Assembly (NCBI RefSeq): GCF_014697545.1
Contig: NZ_JACJSA010000007.1
Coordinates: forward strand, 62,001-126,000
DNA: 64,000 nucleotides
Source: Oscillatoria sp. FACHB-1407
GTDB taxonomy: Bacteria > Cyanobacteriota > Cyanobacteriia > Elainellales > Elainellaceae
Direction: 5' to 3'
In this document: positions 53,961 through 61,877 of the stretch, in pieces
How positions within the stretch are numbered: the stretch's first letter is position 1
How the letters are laid out: the number at the start of each line of letters is the position of its first letter
Program-made: the position numbers and the translations under genes
Notes under the pieces: generated by a model
Databases searched by the model: none
Seen by the model: the letters and a program-made list of their open reading frames with translations, nothing else
Told to the model about the DNA's origin: nothing

Positions 53961-54833
53961 ATGAAATGCATCATTAATCGTCGTGCTCAGTTCTCAGCCA
54001 GTCATCGTTACTGTCTGCCCGAATTGAGTCCCGCTGAAAATGCTAAACAATTTGGGTTGTGTGCCCAGGCTCCCGGACATGGACACAATTATGTGTTGCA
54101 TGTCTTGATGGAGGGAGATTTGGATGAATACGGCATGGTTCTCAACCTGTCTGATGTTAAGCAGGTAATTAAGCGGGAAGTCACTAGCCAGTTAGATTTT
54201 TCCTATCTCAATGATGTGTGGGCAGAGTTTCAAGAGACTCTGCCGACGACTGAAAATATTGCTCGCGTCATTTGGCAGCGATTGGTACCCCATCTGCCGC
54301 TGGTGCAAATTCAACTGTTTGAACATCCTGAACTCTGGGCTGACTACAAAGGAAACGGCATGGAAGCACATCTCACCATTAGCACTCATTTCAGTGCTGC
54401 CCATCGGCTGGCACTGCCTCAATTGACCCTGGAGCAAAATTTTGAGATTTACGGTAAGTGTGCGCGGGTGAATGGTCATGGTCACAATTACCACCTGGAA
54501 GTCACCATTAAGGGAGAGATCGATCCCCGCACAGGCATGATCGCCGATTTGGTCAAATTTCAAAAGGCGGTAGATGATTACGTTGTCGAGCCATTTGACC
54601 ACACCTTCTTAAACAAAGATATTCCTTATTTTGAGAAGGTTGTGCCTACCGCCGAAAATATTGCAATTCACATTCGTGATTTGTTGGAGGAGCCAATTCG
54701 TGAGATTGGCGCAACTTTGTATAAGGTGAAGCTGATCGAAAGCCCCAACAACTCCTGTGAGGTATATGCCACCTCTACTGGCGAATTGGAATCAGCACAG
54801 CAGGCCACTGTCACTCGCCTGGTTGGTGTGTAG
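53961..54833 (+). CDS. Double 6-pyruvoyl-tetrahydropterin synthase-like (QueD family) protein
   Basis: 290 residues made of two fused PTPS domains. Domain 1 (about 1-130) has FSASHRYCLP, LCAQAPGHGHNY and LDFSYLNDV. Domain 2 (about 137-285) has FSAAHRLALP, KCARVNGHGHNYHLEV, FDHTFLNKDIPY and IESPNNSCEVY. Zinc His residues are present in both. In domain 1 the catalytic His of the Asp-His pair is Phe (LDFSYLN instead of LDHxxLN), so only domain 2 retains a full catalytic set. Product could be 6-carboxy-tetrahydropterin for queuosine or another pterin. Starts about 185 bases after gap1. Confidence 0.9.
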   Translation: MKCIINRRAQFSASHRYCLPELSPAENAKQFGLCAQAPGHGHNYVLHVLMEGDLDEYGMVLNLSDVKQVIKREVTSQLDFSYLNDVWAEFQETLPTTENIARVIWQRLVPHLPLVQIQLFEHPELWADYKGNGMEAHLTISTHFSAAHRLALPQLTLEQNFEIYGKCARVNGHGHNYHLEVTIKGEIDPRTGMIADLVKFQKAVDDYVVEPFDHTFLNKDIPYFEKVVPTAENIAIHIRDLLEEPIREIGATLYKVKLIESPNNSCEVYATSTGELESAQQATVTRLVGV

Positions 54834-54909
54834 GGAAAGAGGGAATTTGACAGGAAGTCCTCCCCGTAAAAGGCTATACCAAATTAAATTGTGATCAAGG
54901 CAGATGTCG

Positions 54910-54974
54910 GTAGGGGCGGGTTTGCAGATAAGCTCTTGGGTTTGCTGTCAGTAAATAGCTAAACCCGCCCCTAC
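54910..54974. repeat. Perfect 14-bp inverted repeat
   Basis: GTAGGGGCGGGTTT (54910-54923) is perfectly complementary to AAACCCGCCCCTAC (54961-54974) with a 37-base loop. A common cyanobacterial palindrome; it may end the PTPS transcript. The remainder of 54834-55110 shows no gene. Confidence 0.65.
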
Positions 54975-55110
54975 GAGCTTCCGCATTTGCATTGGAAACC
55001 GTTTAAATCGATGTTGCTGATCCACTCTGTGAATCTTGCAGGACGTTTCGCAAAACGTCTGTACAGCGGTGGTCAGTGTTTGAGGATCAAATTTGCATTC
55101 AGCAACACCG

Positions 55111-55599
55111 TTAAATCATCTTATGAGCAACCGTTTTTTGGATTGCCCAGATAAGACTGGCACTGGCTGCACTGGTCAACAAACCAAAGCCGATGTGTTG
55201 TTGTCCGGCGATCAGGCAGGCTATTCCTAATAGCAGTGAACCGATCGCCAACCCTCTAACCGTTGCCAACATGAGTCGAACCACAACGGTTGCATCCACC
55301 ACTTTGGTCACTAAATCATTGGTGTCGTTGGGGACTACGGTACTGTGAAGCGCATGTTGCAGGGATTGATATTTTGCCAGATCCACTTCGTAATAGGTGC
55401 CTAACTCTGGATCGCGCAGAGTCGCAACCGAGTGCAACCCAAACTGTTTTGCATGGGCGATCGCCAATCCAATTTGCTTCTTGGTCGCTGTCGGACGCAG
55501 GGCTTCAAAGACCGATTCTCGATAAACGCCAGCTTTTGCCATCTCCAGGATTTGCTGGCTTAGTTCGGATACGGACGAGCGTTTGCTGATCACACTCAT
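55111..55599 (-). CDS. Conserved membrane protein of unknown function
   Basis: 162 residues from ATG 55599; a TTG three codons upstream (55608) is also possible. The N-terminal half looks like a small helical DNA- or protein-binding segment (SELSQQILEMAKAGVYRESVFEALRPTATKKQIGLAIAHAKQFGL), then a linker and two transmembrane helices (GLAIGSLLLGIACLIAG; IGFGLLTSAASASLIWAI). No named family; probably cyanobacteria-specific. Confidence 0.75.
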   Translation of the reverse strand: MSVISKRSSVSELSQQILEMAKAGVYRESVFEALRPTATKKQIGLAIAHAKQFGLHSVATLRDPELGTYYEVDLAKYQSLQHALHSTVVPNDTNDLVTKVVDATVVVRLMLATVRGLAIGSLLLGIACLIAGQQHIGFGLLTSAASASLIWAIQKTVAHKMI

Positions 55600-55665
55600 A
55601 GATTTCAATCAAACAACTCAACGCTGTAGCAATTGCCAAGATCGTTAGGATAAAGAATTGCGAGG

Positions 55666-55771
55666 GTATAGCCGTGGCCCCATTCGATGGGGCGGAGGCG
55701 AGTCGGAAAGCCCCCCAGTATCAGAGTTTGACCCATCGCCTTTGTCCTCAGTTTTCTGACCAAAGCTATAC
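55666..55771. repeat. 106-bp inverted-repeat element E1
   Basis: Begins GTATAGCCGTGGCC and ends GGTCAGA-type complement GACCAAAGCTATAC; the ends form an imperfect inverted repeat. The interior has CGGAGGCGAGTCGGAAAG, CCCCCCAGTATCAGAGTTTG and CCATCGCC. A related full element is at 61530-61638 (inverted) and partial ones at 14990-15057, 46191-46226 and 57700-57735. Non-coding. Confidence 0.7.
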
Positions 55772-55923
55772 TGTCTCCGGCTAGAGATTCTACCGTTGCA
55801 TCTCAACCCACCAACACTTTAAGTGGAATAGCCATTTGTGCCCCTTCAGTATAGTACTAACGTACTTAAAAGCAAAAGTTCTGTGAGTTGCCATGCAGTA
55901 ACAGGGACGATCTTTAGACTGCC

Positions 55924-56172
55924 TTAATCCTCATCCTGCTCTAGTAAATTTTCTTTAGAGGTTTCAAGCTGCGCCCACAACTGCTTAATTTCTTCGTATG
56001 CAGCGACGGGCGAGATTTTGCCACCTGTCTCTAAACTGCACAGAATGGAGACTCGGTTAGCAAATTCTTGAAGGTTTGCATCAAATGCCAAATTTTCTGG
56101 AGTAAATTCGCCTCGAAATCGTCCGAGGGGATTAAGAAACTGATCTTTGCTGCTATCTGAGTCGTTTGTCAC
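55924..56172 (-). CDS. DUF7219-like small cyanobacterial protein
   Basis: 82 residues. QFLNPLGRFRGEFTPENLAFDANLQEFANRVSILCSLETGGKISPVAAYEEIKQLWAQL is the conserved core of a small protein family found across cyanobacteria. It is helical and acidic with no membrane segment. Function unknown. The start is GTG 56172. Confidence 0.82.
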   Translation of the reverse strand: MTNDSDSSKDQFLNPLGRFRGEFTPENLAFDANLQEFANRVSILCSLETGGKISPVAAYEEIKQLWAQLETSKENLLEQDED

Positions 56173-56318
56173 AAGTAGATTGGCAATGCGTCAGGGTTGA
56201 GAAGGTTCGCTGCGAAAGAGCAACAGCTACTCTGCTAGCGACCCCTCTTAAGATACAGTCTACTAACTTCAAAAGAAAGGGACGCAACACCAATTTTTGA
56301 AATTGATTTTGGAGATGG

Positions 56319-56543
56319 CTAGAAGTCTAATTTATTCCAAATCGCTTCCATCGTAGGGCGATGGACATTGCGCTTTTTAGACTCCAGGGAGTTCGGATTT
56401 TTCTCTATCGTTCTTAAAATTGAGTCAATATCCTGCGATCGCCGCTGAATGCTGTTGGACTTGGGCAACAGGTTCGTCATGTCATCTTGCTGTTCACCGG
56501 CTTGGTTCTGCTGGGGCAGGTTGGATTCAGAATCTAAGTCCAT
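56319..56543 (-). CDS. Small hydrophilic protein, unknown (74 aa)
   Basis: ATG 56543, 74 codons, preceded by AGAGG on the minus strand. The N-terminal half is Gln/Asn-rich (SNLPQQNQAGEQQDDMTNLL) and the rest is basic and helical (IQRRSQDIDSILRTIEKNPNSLESKKRNVHRPTMEAIWNKLDF, quoted in pieces: SKKRNVHRPTMEAIW). No family recognised. Spacing and codon use are consistent with a real gene. Confidence 0.55.
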   Translation of the reverse strand: MDLDSESNLPQQNQAGEQQDDMTNLLPKSNSIQRRSQDIDSILRTIEKNPNSLESKKRNVHRPTMEAIWNKLDF

Positions 56544-56782
56544 CGCGATCGCCTCTGACTAACCCTGACTCAATAAGGATCTCTGATTATGTCCATCTTA
56601 ATGGACGTTTATCTTAACTGAAGGTGATCTTAACCGATATTCGTCTTAAGAAATAAATATAATCACAGCGAGGGGTTTACGTAGGTTTCGTATATGAAGT
56701 TGTTACCTCCTGTGAGCTTGCGGGAACTTTAATAGTGACAGGCGGAATATGAACGGTAGACCAGACCGCCACCAGGATAACC

Positions 56783-57664
56783 ATGAACCTCCAAACTTTT
56801 ATTGCACATCGGTTCGATTATCAATTGTCTAGCGTTCAAGCCGATCGAGAGTTAGTGCATGATATCCAGCGGCATCTACACCGTTTAGGGTTTGCTCCGG
56901 GCGTCATAAACGGAGTGTGGACGAGAGAAACCCACGAGGCATTCAATCGCTTTAAAACGGCTCATCGACTGACTGATCCTGGCTTAACAAACACAGTGGC
57001 GCGATCGCTCCTGCAAGTTTCTCAGCAACCGCTTCCTACCCTTCAACGAGAGCTAGTAACGGCAGGTAACCACTCCAATGGCGCATCCCCAACAGCCTCT
57101 GCTGCAACCCCTCCACGTCGTCCGGTTCCTCCTCCCCCTCCCTCGATGATGGCGCGTTCTAAAGCACCTGTTGTTCAACCGATTGTTCCTACTGGACAAA
57201 GCATCGCCTATCGTGGGGCAACCCCTCCCGCTTTACAACGGGTCAATGCGCAAGGCATAACGCTGATTAAAGCCTATGAGCGATTGAGATTAGAAGCTGA
57301 GCGATGTCCTGCGGGCGTTCTGACGATTGGCTACGGCTCAACAGCGGATGTCAGACCCGGACAAAGGATTACAGCGAGACAAGCTGAAGCCCGATTATTG
57401 AAGGATTTAGAGCCATTTGAAGAGGTCATTAGAACGGTGGTGCGAGTCCCGCTGACCAGTAACCAATTCAATGCACTCGTTAGCTTTGCGTTTAATGTGG
57501 GGACGACTGCGTTGATTGCCTCAACGCTATTGAAGAAACTCAATCAGGGCGACTATCCAGGAGCCGCTGAGCAATTTTTGCACTGGGATAAAGCAGGGGG
57601 CACGCCGTTACCTCTACTAACCCAACGACGGCAGGCTGAACAAGCTCTGTTTCTCAAAGCTTAA
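56783..57664 (+). CDS. Peptidoglycan-binding and GH24-type lysozyme protein
   Basis: 293 residues. A PG_binding_1 domain (about 25-75: LVHDIQRHLHRLGFAPGVINGVWTRETHEAFNRFKTAH), a Pro/Ala-rich linker, then a GH24 endolysin-like domain (about 155-290): KAYERLRLEAERCPAGVLTIGYGST and NQFNALVSFAFNVG, TLLKKLNQGDYPGAAEQFLHW, RRQAEQALFL. The catalytic Glu and the TIGYG segment are kept; the usual Asp position is Cys and the His of GYGHT is Ser. Probably a cellular wall hydrolase rather than a phage gene; no phage genes are adjacent. Confidence 0.85.
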   Translation: MNLQTFIAHRFDYQLSSVQADRELVHDIQRHLHRLGFAPGVINGVWTRETHEAFNRFKTAHRLTDPGLTNTVARSLLQVSQQPLPTLQRELVTAGNHSNGASPTASAATPPRRPVPPPPPSMMARSKAPVVQPIVPTGQSIAYRGATPPALQRVNAQGITLIKAYERLRLEAERCPAGVLTIGYGSTADVRPGQRITARQAEARLLKDLEPFEEVIRTVVRVPLTSNQFNALVSFAFNVGTTALIASTLLKKLNQGDYPGAAEQFLHWDKAGGTPLPLLTQRRQAEQALFLKA

Positions 57665-58044
57665 GGGATGAGCCTGGTTAACTGACAAACGTCTGCCTTT
57701 GCCTTAAGCTTTCTGACCAAAGCTATATTTCGGTTCCATGGCTGGCAAATCGCATTCGCGCCCTTGCTATCGAAGTCCACGGCTCGACGGTTTGACTGAG
57801 CTTCGCCGCATCGCCCGCGCGGCCTCTCAAACAGCCAGGGTGCTTGTATAGCTGCGGTTTCAACCACCAAGAACAAAAGATTGGTCAGGCAAGTAGGGGA
57901 TTAGCTCTACCAACCCCGTTGCAAAAGCCAAACAAACATAAATTTCTGCCTGGTATTGAGGCTGAGATGCTAGGCTACGCCTGTAGCAGCAACTCTATCC
58001 CCCGATTCATGGATTGCCTGCCTTAGCTATCAGGAGGGTCAACC
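57665..58044. other. Intergenic region with repeat remnants
   Basis: Holds a right-end fragment of the 106-bp element (CCTTTGCCTTAAGC, TTTCTGACCAAAGCTATA around 57695-57728), a GGCTCGACGG hairpin (57780-57815), and a GTATAGCTGCGGTTTCAACC remnant of the 170-bp family (57846-57868). The hybrid-kinase ribosome site AGGAGGG lies at 58032-58038. Confidence 0.5.
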
Positions 58045-61000
58045 ATGCAGCTTCAAAATTTGTCCTTTGCGACTCGCAATGGTCGAGTAGTCCTCATCTA
58101 CGCTTTTTTCAGTAGTTTGTGGATTTTGTTATCTGACCATCTACTGCAACTCTGGTTTGGAGACAGTACACCGTTAACTCGGTTTCAAACTATCAAGGGC
58201 TGGTTATTTGTTGCGGTCACGAGTGCCTTGCTGTATGTCTTGATTCACAAAAGCTGGCGATCGCTACAAAAGAGTTACAACCTGCTCATCAACATCCTTG
58301 AAGGCACAACGGATGGGATTTTTTTAAAGGACTTGCAGGGGCGATATCTGGTGATTAATCCAGCGGCAAGTCAAATTTTAGGGAAATCGGTATCCGAGAT
58401 TGTGGGCAAGCGAGATATCGAGTTGTTGCCAGCGGACATGATGGCTGAGGTGTTAGCCAGCGATCGCATTGTCCTAGAAACACAACAGGCTCATATTTTA
58501 GAAGAAAGTTTTGTTGTTAATGGCGATCGCCGTACCTATCTAACGAGCAGAAATGTCTGGCGCGATCGACGAGGGCAGGTTGCAGGATTGATAGGCATTA
58601 CTCAGGATGTGACCCAATACAAACAGGTGCAACAGGCTTTACAGGAAAGTGAGGAGCGGTTGCGGTTAGTGCTGCAAAGTATGCCTGTCATGTTGGATGC
58701 CTTTGATGGGAAGGGCAACATCACGGTGTGGAATCAAGAGTGTGAACGAGTGACGGGCTACACCGCCGAGGAGGTAGTGGGAAATCCGCAGGTCATGCAG
58801 TTGCTCTATCCCAACTCGACCTATCTGCAAACCATGATGGAACAGTGGCGATCGGGGGGAAATGACTACCGCAACTGGGAGTGGGATATGACCTGCAAGG
58901 ATGGCAGTATCCGACGGGTTGCCTGGTCGAATATTTCGGATAAGTTTCCTGTGTCAGGCTGGGCAGCCTGGGGCATCGGGGTTGATGTCACCGATCGCAC
59001 TCGTGCTGAAATGGCTCTTCGAGAGAGTGAAGAACGCTGGCAACTGGCACTGCGAGGCAACAACGATGGCATTTGGGACTGGAATGTTAAAACGAATGCG
59101 GTTTTCTTTTCGGTGCGCTGGAAGGAAATGTTGGGTTATGCCGACCATGAGTTTGCCAACGATTTTGATGAGTGGTACAGACATGTGCATCCCCAGGACA
59201 TTGCTCAGGTGATGCAGTTGATGCAAGACCATTTTGATAAAAAAACGCCGTTTTACATTTCAGAGCACCGGATGCAATGTAAAGATGGCAGCTATAAGTG
59301 GGTTTTAGACCGAGGACAGGCGTTGTGGGACACAACCGGGACAGTTGTGCGGATGGCAGGTTCTCATACCGATATCACGGAACGCAAATATGCCGAGGCA
59401 GCTTTATGGCAGTCCAATCAGGCACTTGAAGAGCGTGTCTCTCAACGGACTGCCGCTCTTGCTGAACTGAATGATCACCTGTCAGCAGAATTGCTCGAAC
59501 GGCAATGGATTGAAGCTGCGCTACGGGAGAGTGAATGCAAGTTCCGGGCTGTTTTTGATCAAGCCTTTCAGTGCATTGGGTTGCTGAAACCGGATGGCAC
59601 CGCTCTGGAAATCAATCAAACCTTGTTGGCGTTTGCAGGCACCACCTATGAGACGGTGATTGAACGACCCTTTGCTGAACTGTCGATATTTACAGCGTCG
59701 GCAGGGTTGCAGGAACAAGTGCAACAAGCGATCGCCCAAGCAGCCTTGGGGCATCTCTTTCGCTCAGAAATAACTGTGTTAGATGTTGATGGCAATCTGG
59801 TCACTCTAGACTTTTCAATTAAACCCATTAGAAACGAAGCGGATGAGGTGGTGTTGCTGATCTCAGAAGGGCGTGACATTACTCAACGCAAACAAGCCGA
59901 AGAGCAACTGCGCCTGAGCAATGAGCGGATCAGCCTTGCTAATGCCGAATTAGCCCGCGCAACTCGACTTAAAGATGAGTTTTTGGCAAATATGAGTCAC
60001 GAGTTGCGCACACCTCTCAATGCTATTTTGGGACTGTCGGAGGCGTTGCAAGAGCAGGTGTTTGGCACGTTGAGCGATCGCCAACGTCACTCTCTGCAAA
60101 CGATTGAACAAAGCGGTCGGTACTTGCTGGAGTTAATTAACGACATCCTGGATTTGTCCAAGATTGAGTCGGGCAGAATGGATCTGCAACTGGCGACGGT
60201 TTCCGTGGAGCAACTTTGCGAATCGAGTTTGGCGTTTGTGCGACAACAAGCCCATCAAAAAAACATTCTTCTGCACAGTTGCATTCCTGCGGATTTGGGT
60301 CATATTACGCTAGATGAGCGGCGGATGCGTCAGGCTCTCATCAACCTTTTAAGTAATGCCGTTAAATTTACACCGGATGGTGGCGAAATTCGGCTTGAAG
60401 TGCAACCGGATAGCACGCATCAACGTTTGCAATTCAGCGTTATTGACACTGGGATTGGCATCGCCGCAGAGCACATCCCCAAGTTGTTCAAACCGTTTGT
60501 GCAGTTAGATAGCTCGCTTACCCGTCGCTATACTGGGACTGGTTTGGGTTTGGCGTTGGTGCGCCGCATTGTAGAACTGCACAAAGGGGGGGTGACTTTA
60601 GAGAGCGAGATCGGTCAGGGAAGCCGCTTTACGCTAACGCTGCCCTGGAAGAAGCAAGTGACCCCGACGATTTCATGGTTAAACACCTTTGTTGAAGCAG
60701 ATTTGTCTCGCCTTCAGCGCGTCGTCATCATTGAGGACTCCAGTCCCGCCACCAGTCAAATTGCGCGTTATCTCTCAGAGCTGAAGGTGTGTTCTGTCAT
60801 TCACTCTTATGGCGAGGGAGCCATAGAGCAAATTCTGCGAGTCATGCCTGATCTGGTGGTTCTCGACATTTTGTTACCGGATATGTCAGGTTGGGAAATT
60901 TTGTCCCAACTCAAGAGCCATCCTCGGATTCGCCATATTCCCGTGTTGATCACATCGGTGATTGATGAGCGATCGCACGCTGCAACGTTTGGGGCTGCCG

Positions 61001-61485
61001 ATTATCTGGTGAAACCCACTTCACGGCGACAGTTTCAAGCCGCACTCTCAAAAATCCTCGCATCTTCGATAGAGTCATCGGCCTCTCCTGTGACTCATCC
61101 GCCAGCAAGTAGTTGCCCGGTGTTGCTTTTAGCAGAAGATAGCGAAGCCAATATCTCGATGATGGTTGACTATTTAGAGGCACATGGATATCAGCTCATT
61201 CTGGCTCGCAACGGGAGAGAGGCAGTACAGCAGGCAAAAACCCATCATCCTGACTTGATTTTGATGGATATTCAAATGCCTGATATAGATGGCATAGAGG
61301 CGATTCGCCAAATTCGTACAGATTCTCACCTGATGCATGTGCCGATTATTGCATTGACTGCGCTTGCGATGCCGGGCGATCGCGATCGTTGTCTCGCCGC
61401 AGGTGCCAATGACTATATGACCAAACCCGTCAGCCTCAAGGAACTGGTTAATGCGGTTGCCAACTACATCCATGCCCATTCCTAA
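58045..61485 (+). CDS. Hybrid histidine kinase with four PAS domains and two receiver domains
   Basis: 1146 residues. Two transmembrane helices (VVLIYAFFSSLWILLSDHLL; GWLFVAVTSALLYVLIH) are followed by four PAS/PAC modules (about 75-190, 200-325, 330-450, 495-620; motifs such as GIFLKDLQGRYLVINPAAS, LVLQSMPVMLDAFDGKG, NDGIWDWNVKTN), then HisKA (MSHELRTPLNAILG, phospho-acceptor H652), HATPase (LLSNAVKFTPDGGEIRLEV; DTGIGIAAEHIPKLFKPF) and two receivers. Phospho-acceptors are D941 (VLDILLPDMSG) and D1075 (LMDIQMPDIDG). Signal unknown. Strong AGGAGGG ribosome site. Confidence 0.95.
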   Translation: MQLQNLSFATRNGRVVLIYAFFSSLWILLSDHLLQLWFGDSTPLTRFQTIKGWLFVAVTSALLYVLIHKSWRSLQKSYNLLINILEGTTDGIFLKDLQGRYLVINPAASQILGKSVSEIVGKRDIELLPADMMAEVLASDRIVLETQQAHILEESFVVNGDRRTYLTSRNVWRDRRGQVAGLIGITQDVTQYKQVQQALQESEERLRLVLQSMPVMLDAFDGKGNITVWNQECERVTGYTAEEVVGNPQVMQLLYPNSTYLQTMMEQWRSGGNDYRNWEWDMTCKDGSIRRVAWSNISDKFPVSGWAAWGIGVDVTDRTRAEMALRESEERWQLALRGNNDGIWDWNVKTNAVFFSVRWKEMLGYADHEFANDFDEWYRHVHPQDIAQVMQLMQDHFDKKTPFYISEHRMQCKDGSYKWVLDRGQALWDTTGTVVRMAGSHTDITERKYAEAALWQSNQALEERVSQRTAALAELNDHLSAELLERQWIEAALRESECKFRAVFDQAFQCIGLLKPDGTALEINQTLLAFAGTTYETVIERPFAELSIFTASAGLQEQVQQAIAQAALGHLFRSEITVLDVDGNLVTLDFSIKPIRNEADEVVLLISEGRDITQRKQAEEQLRLSNERISLANAELARATRLKDEFLANMSHELRTPLNAILGLSEALQEQVFGTLSDRQRHSLQTIEQSGRYLLELINDILDLSKIESGRMDLQLATVSVEQLCESSLAFVRQQAHQKNILLHSCIPADLGHITLDERRMRQALINLLSNAVKFTPDGGEIRLEVQPDSTHQRLQFSVIDTGIGIAAEHIPKLFKPFVQLDSSLTRRYTGTGLGLALVRRIVELHKGGVTLESEIGQGSRFTLTLPWKKQVTPTISWLNTFVEADLSRLQRVVIIEDSSPATSQIARYLSELKVCSVIHSYGEGAIEQILRVMPDLVVLDILLPDMSGWEILSQLKSHPRIRHIPVLITSVIDERSHAATFGAADYLVKPTSRRQFQAALSKILASSIESSASPVTHPPASSCPVLLLAEDSEANISMMVDYLEAHGYQLILARNGREAVQQAKTHHPDLILMDIQMPDIDGIEAIRQIRTDSHLMHVPIIALTALAMPGDRDRCLAAGANDYMTKPVSLKELVNAVANYIHAHS

Positions 61486-61529
61486 ACGCTTGAGTGGCGA
61501 TCGCAGCCCACGGGGTTTGAGGAGTTGAG

Positions 61530-61638
61530 TTATAGCTTTAGTCAGAAAGCTTCAGGCAAAAGCAATGGCTCCAACTCTAATGCTGGGAGAGCTTCCTGAC
61601 TCGCTTTCGCCCATCATAAATGTGGGTACGGTTATAAC
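61530..61638. repeat. 106-bp inverted-repeat element, full copy E4 (inverted)
   Basis: Read directly: TTATAGCTTTAGTCAGAAAG, GGCAAAAGCAATGGC, CCAACTCTAATGCTGGGAG, CTTCCTGACTCGC, TGTGGGTACGGTTATAAC. It aligns end to end with the reverse complement of 55666-55771. It lies 45 bases after the hybrid kinase stop. Confidence 0.7.
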
Positions 61639-61708
61639 CCTCTTTAATCACTCTGGATGGAGAGTGTTTTACCGAAAGTCTCGTTCCTAGCTGTATTGAC
61701 TCACCAGG

Positions 61709-61877
61709 TTAACGTCAGTTCGGTTTAAGAGCCCAGCGAATGAATTCGTGGCTATGGGAGCCAAGTCTGCCTGCACAGACTACGGAAAATTCAAGGTTTT
61801 GCCGAACCGATGCAGGTCTATTGTGTTCTTGTAGCTGCGGTTTCAACCGCCAAAATCTTTATCTCGAACTCAAGTTA
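61709..61877 (+). repeat. About 170-bp inverted-repeat element, copy D
   Basis: Begins TTAACGTCAGTTCGGTTTAA, has GAATGAATTC, CAGACTACGGAAAATTCAAG, GAACCGATGCAGGTC and GTAGCTGCGGTTTCAACCGC, and ends with CTCGAACTCAAGTTAG. Copies A-C are at 377, 14872 and 15200. Its right end encodes the last residues and the TAA stop of the convergent lycopene-cyclase-like gene. Confidence 0.75.
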
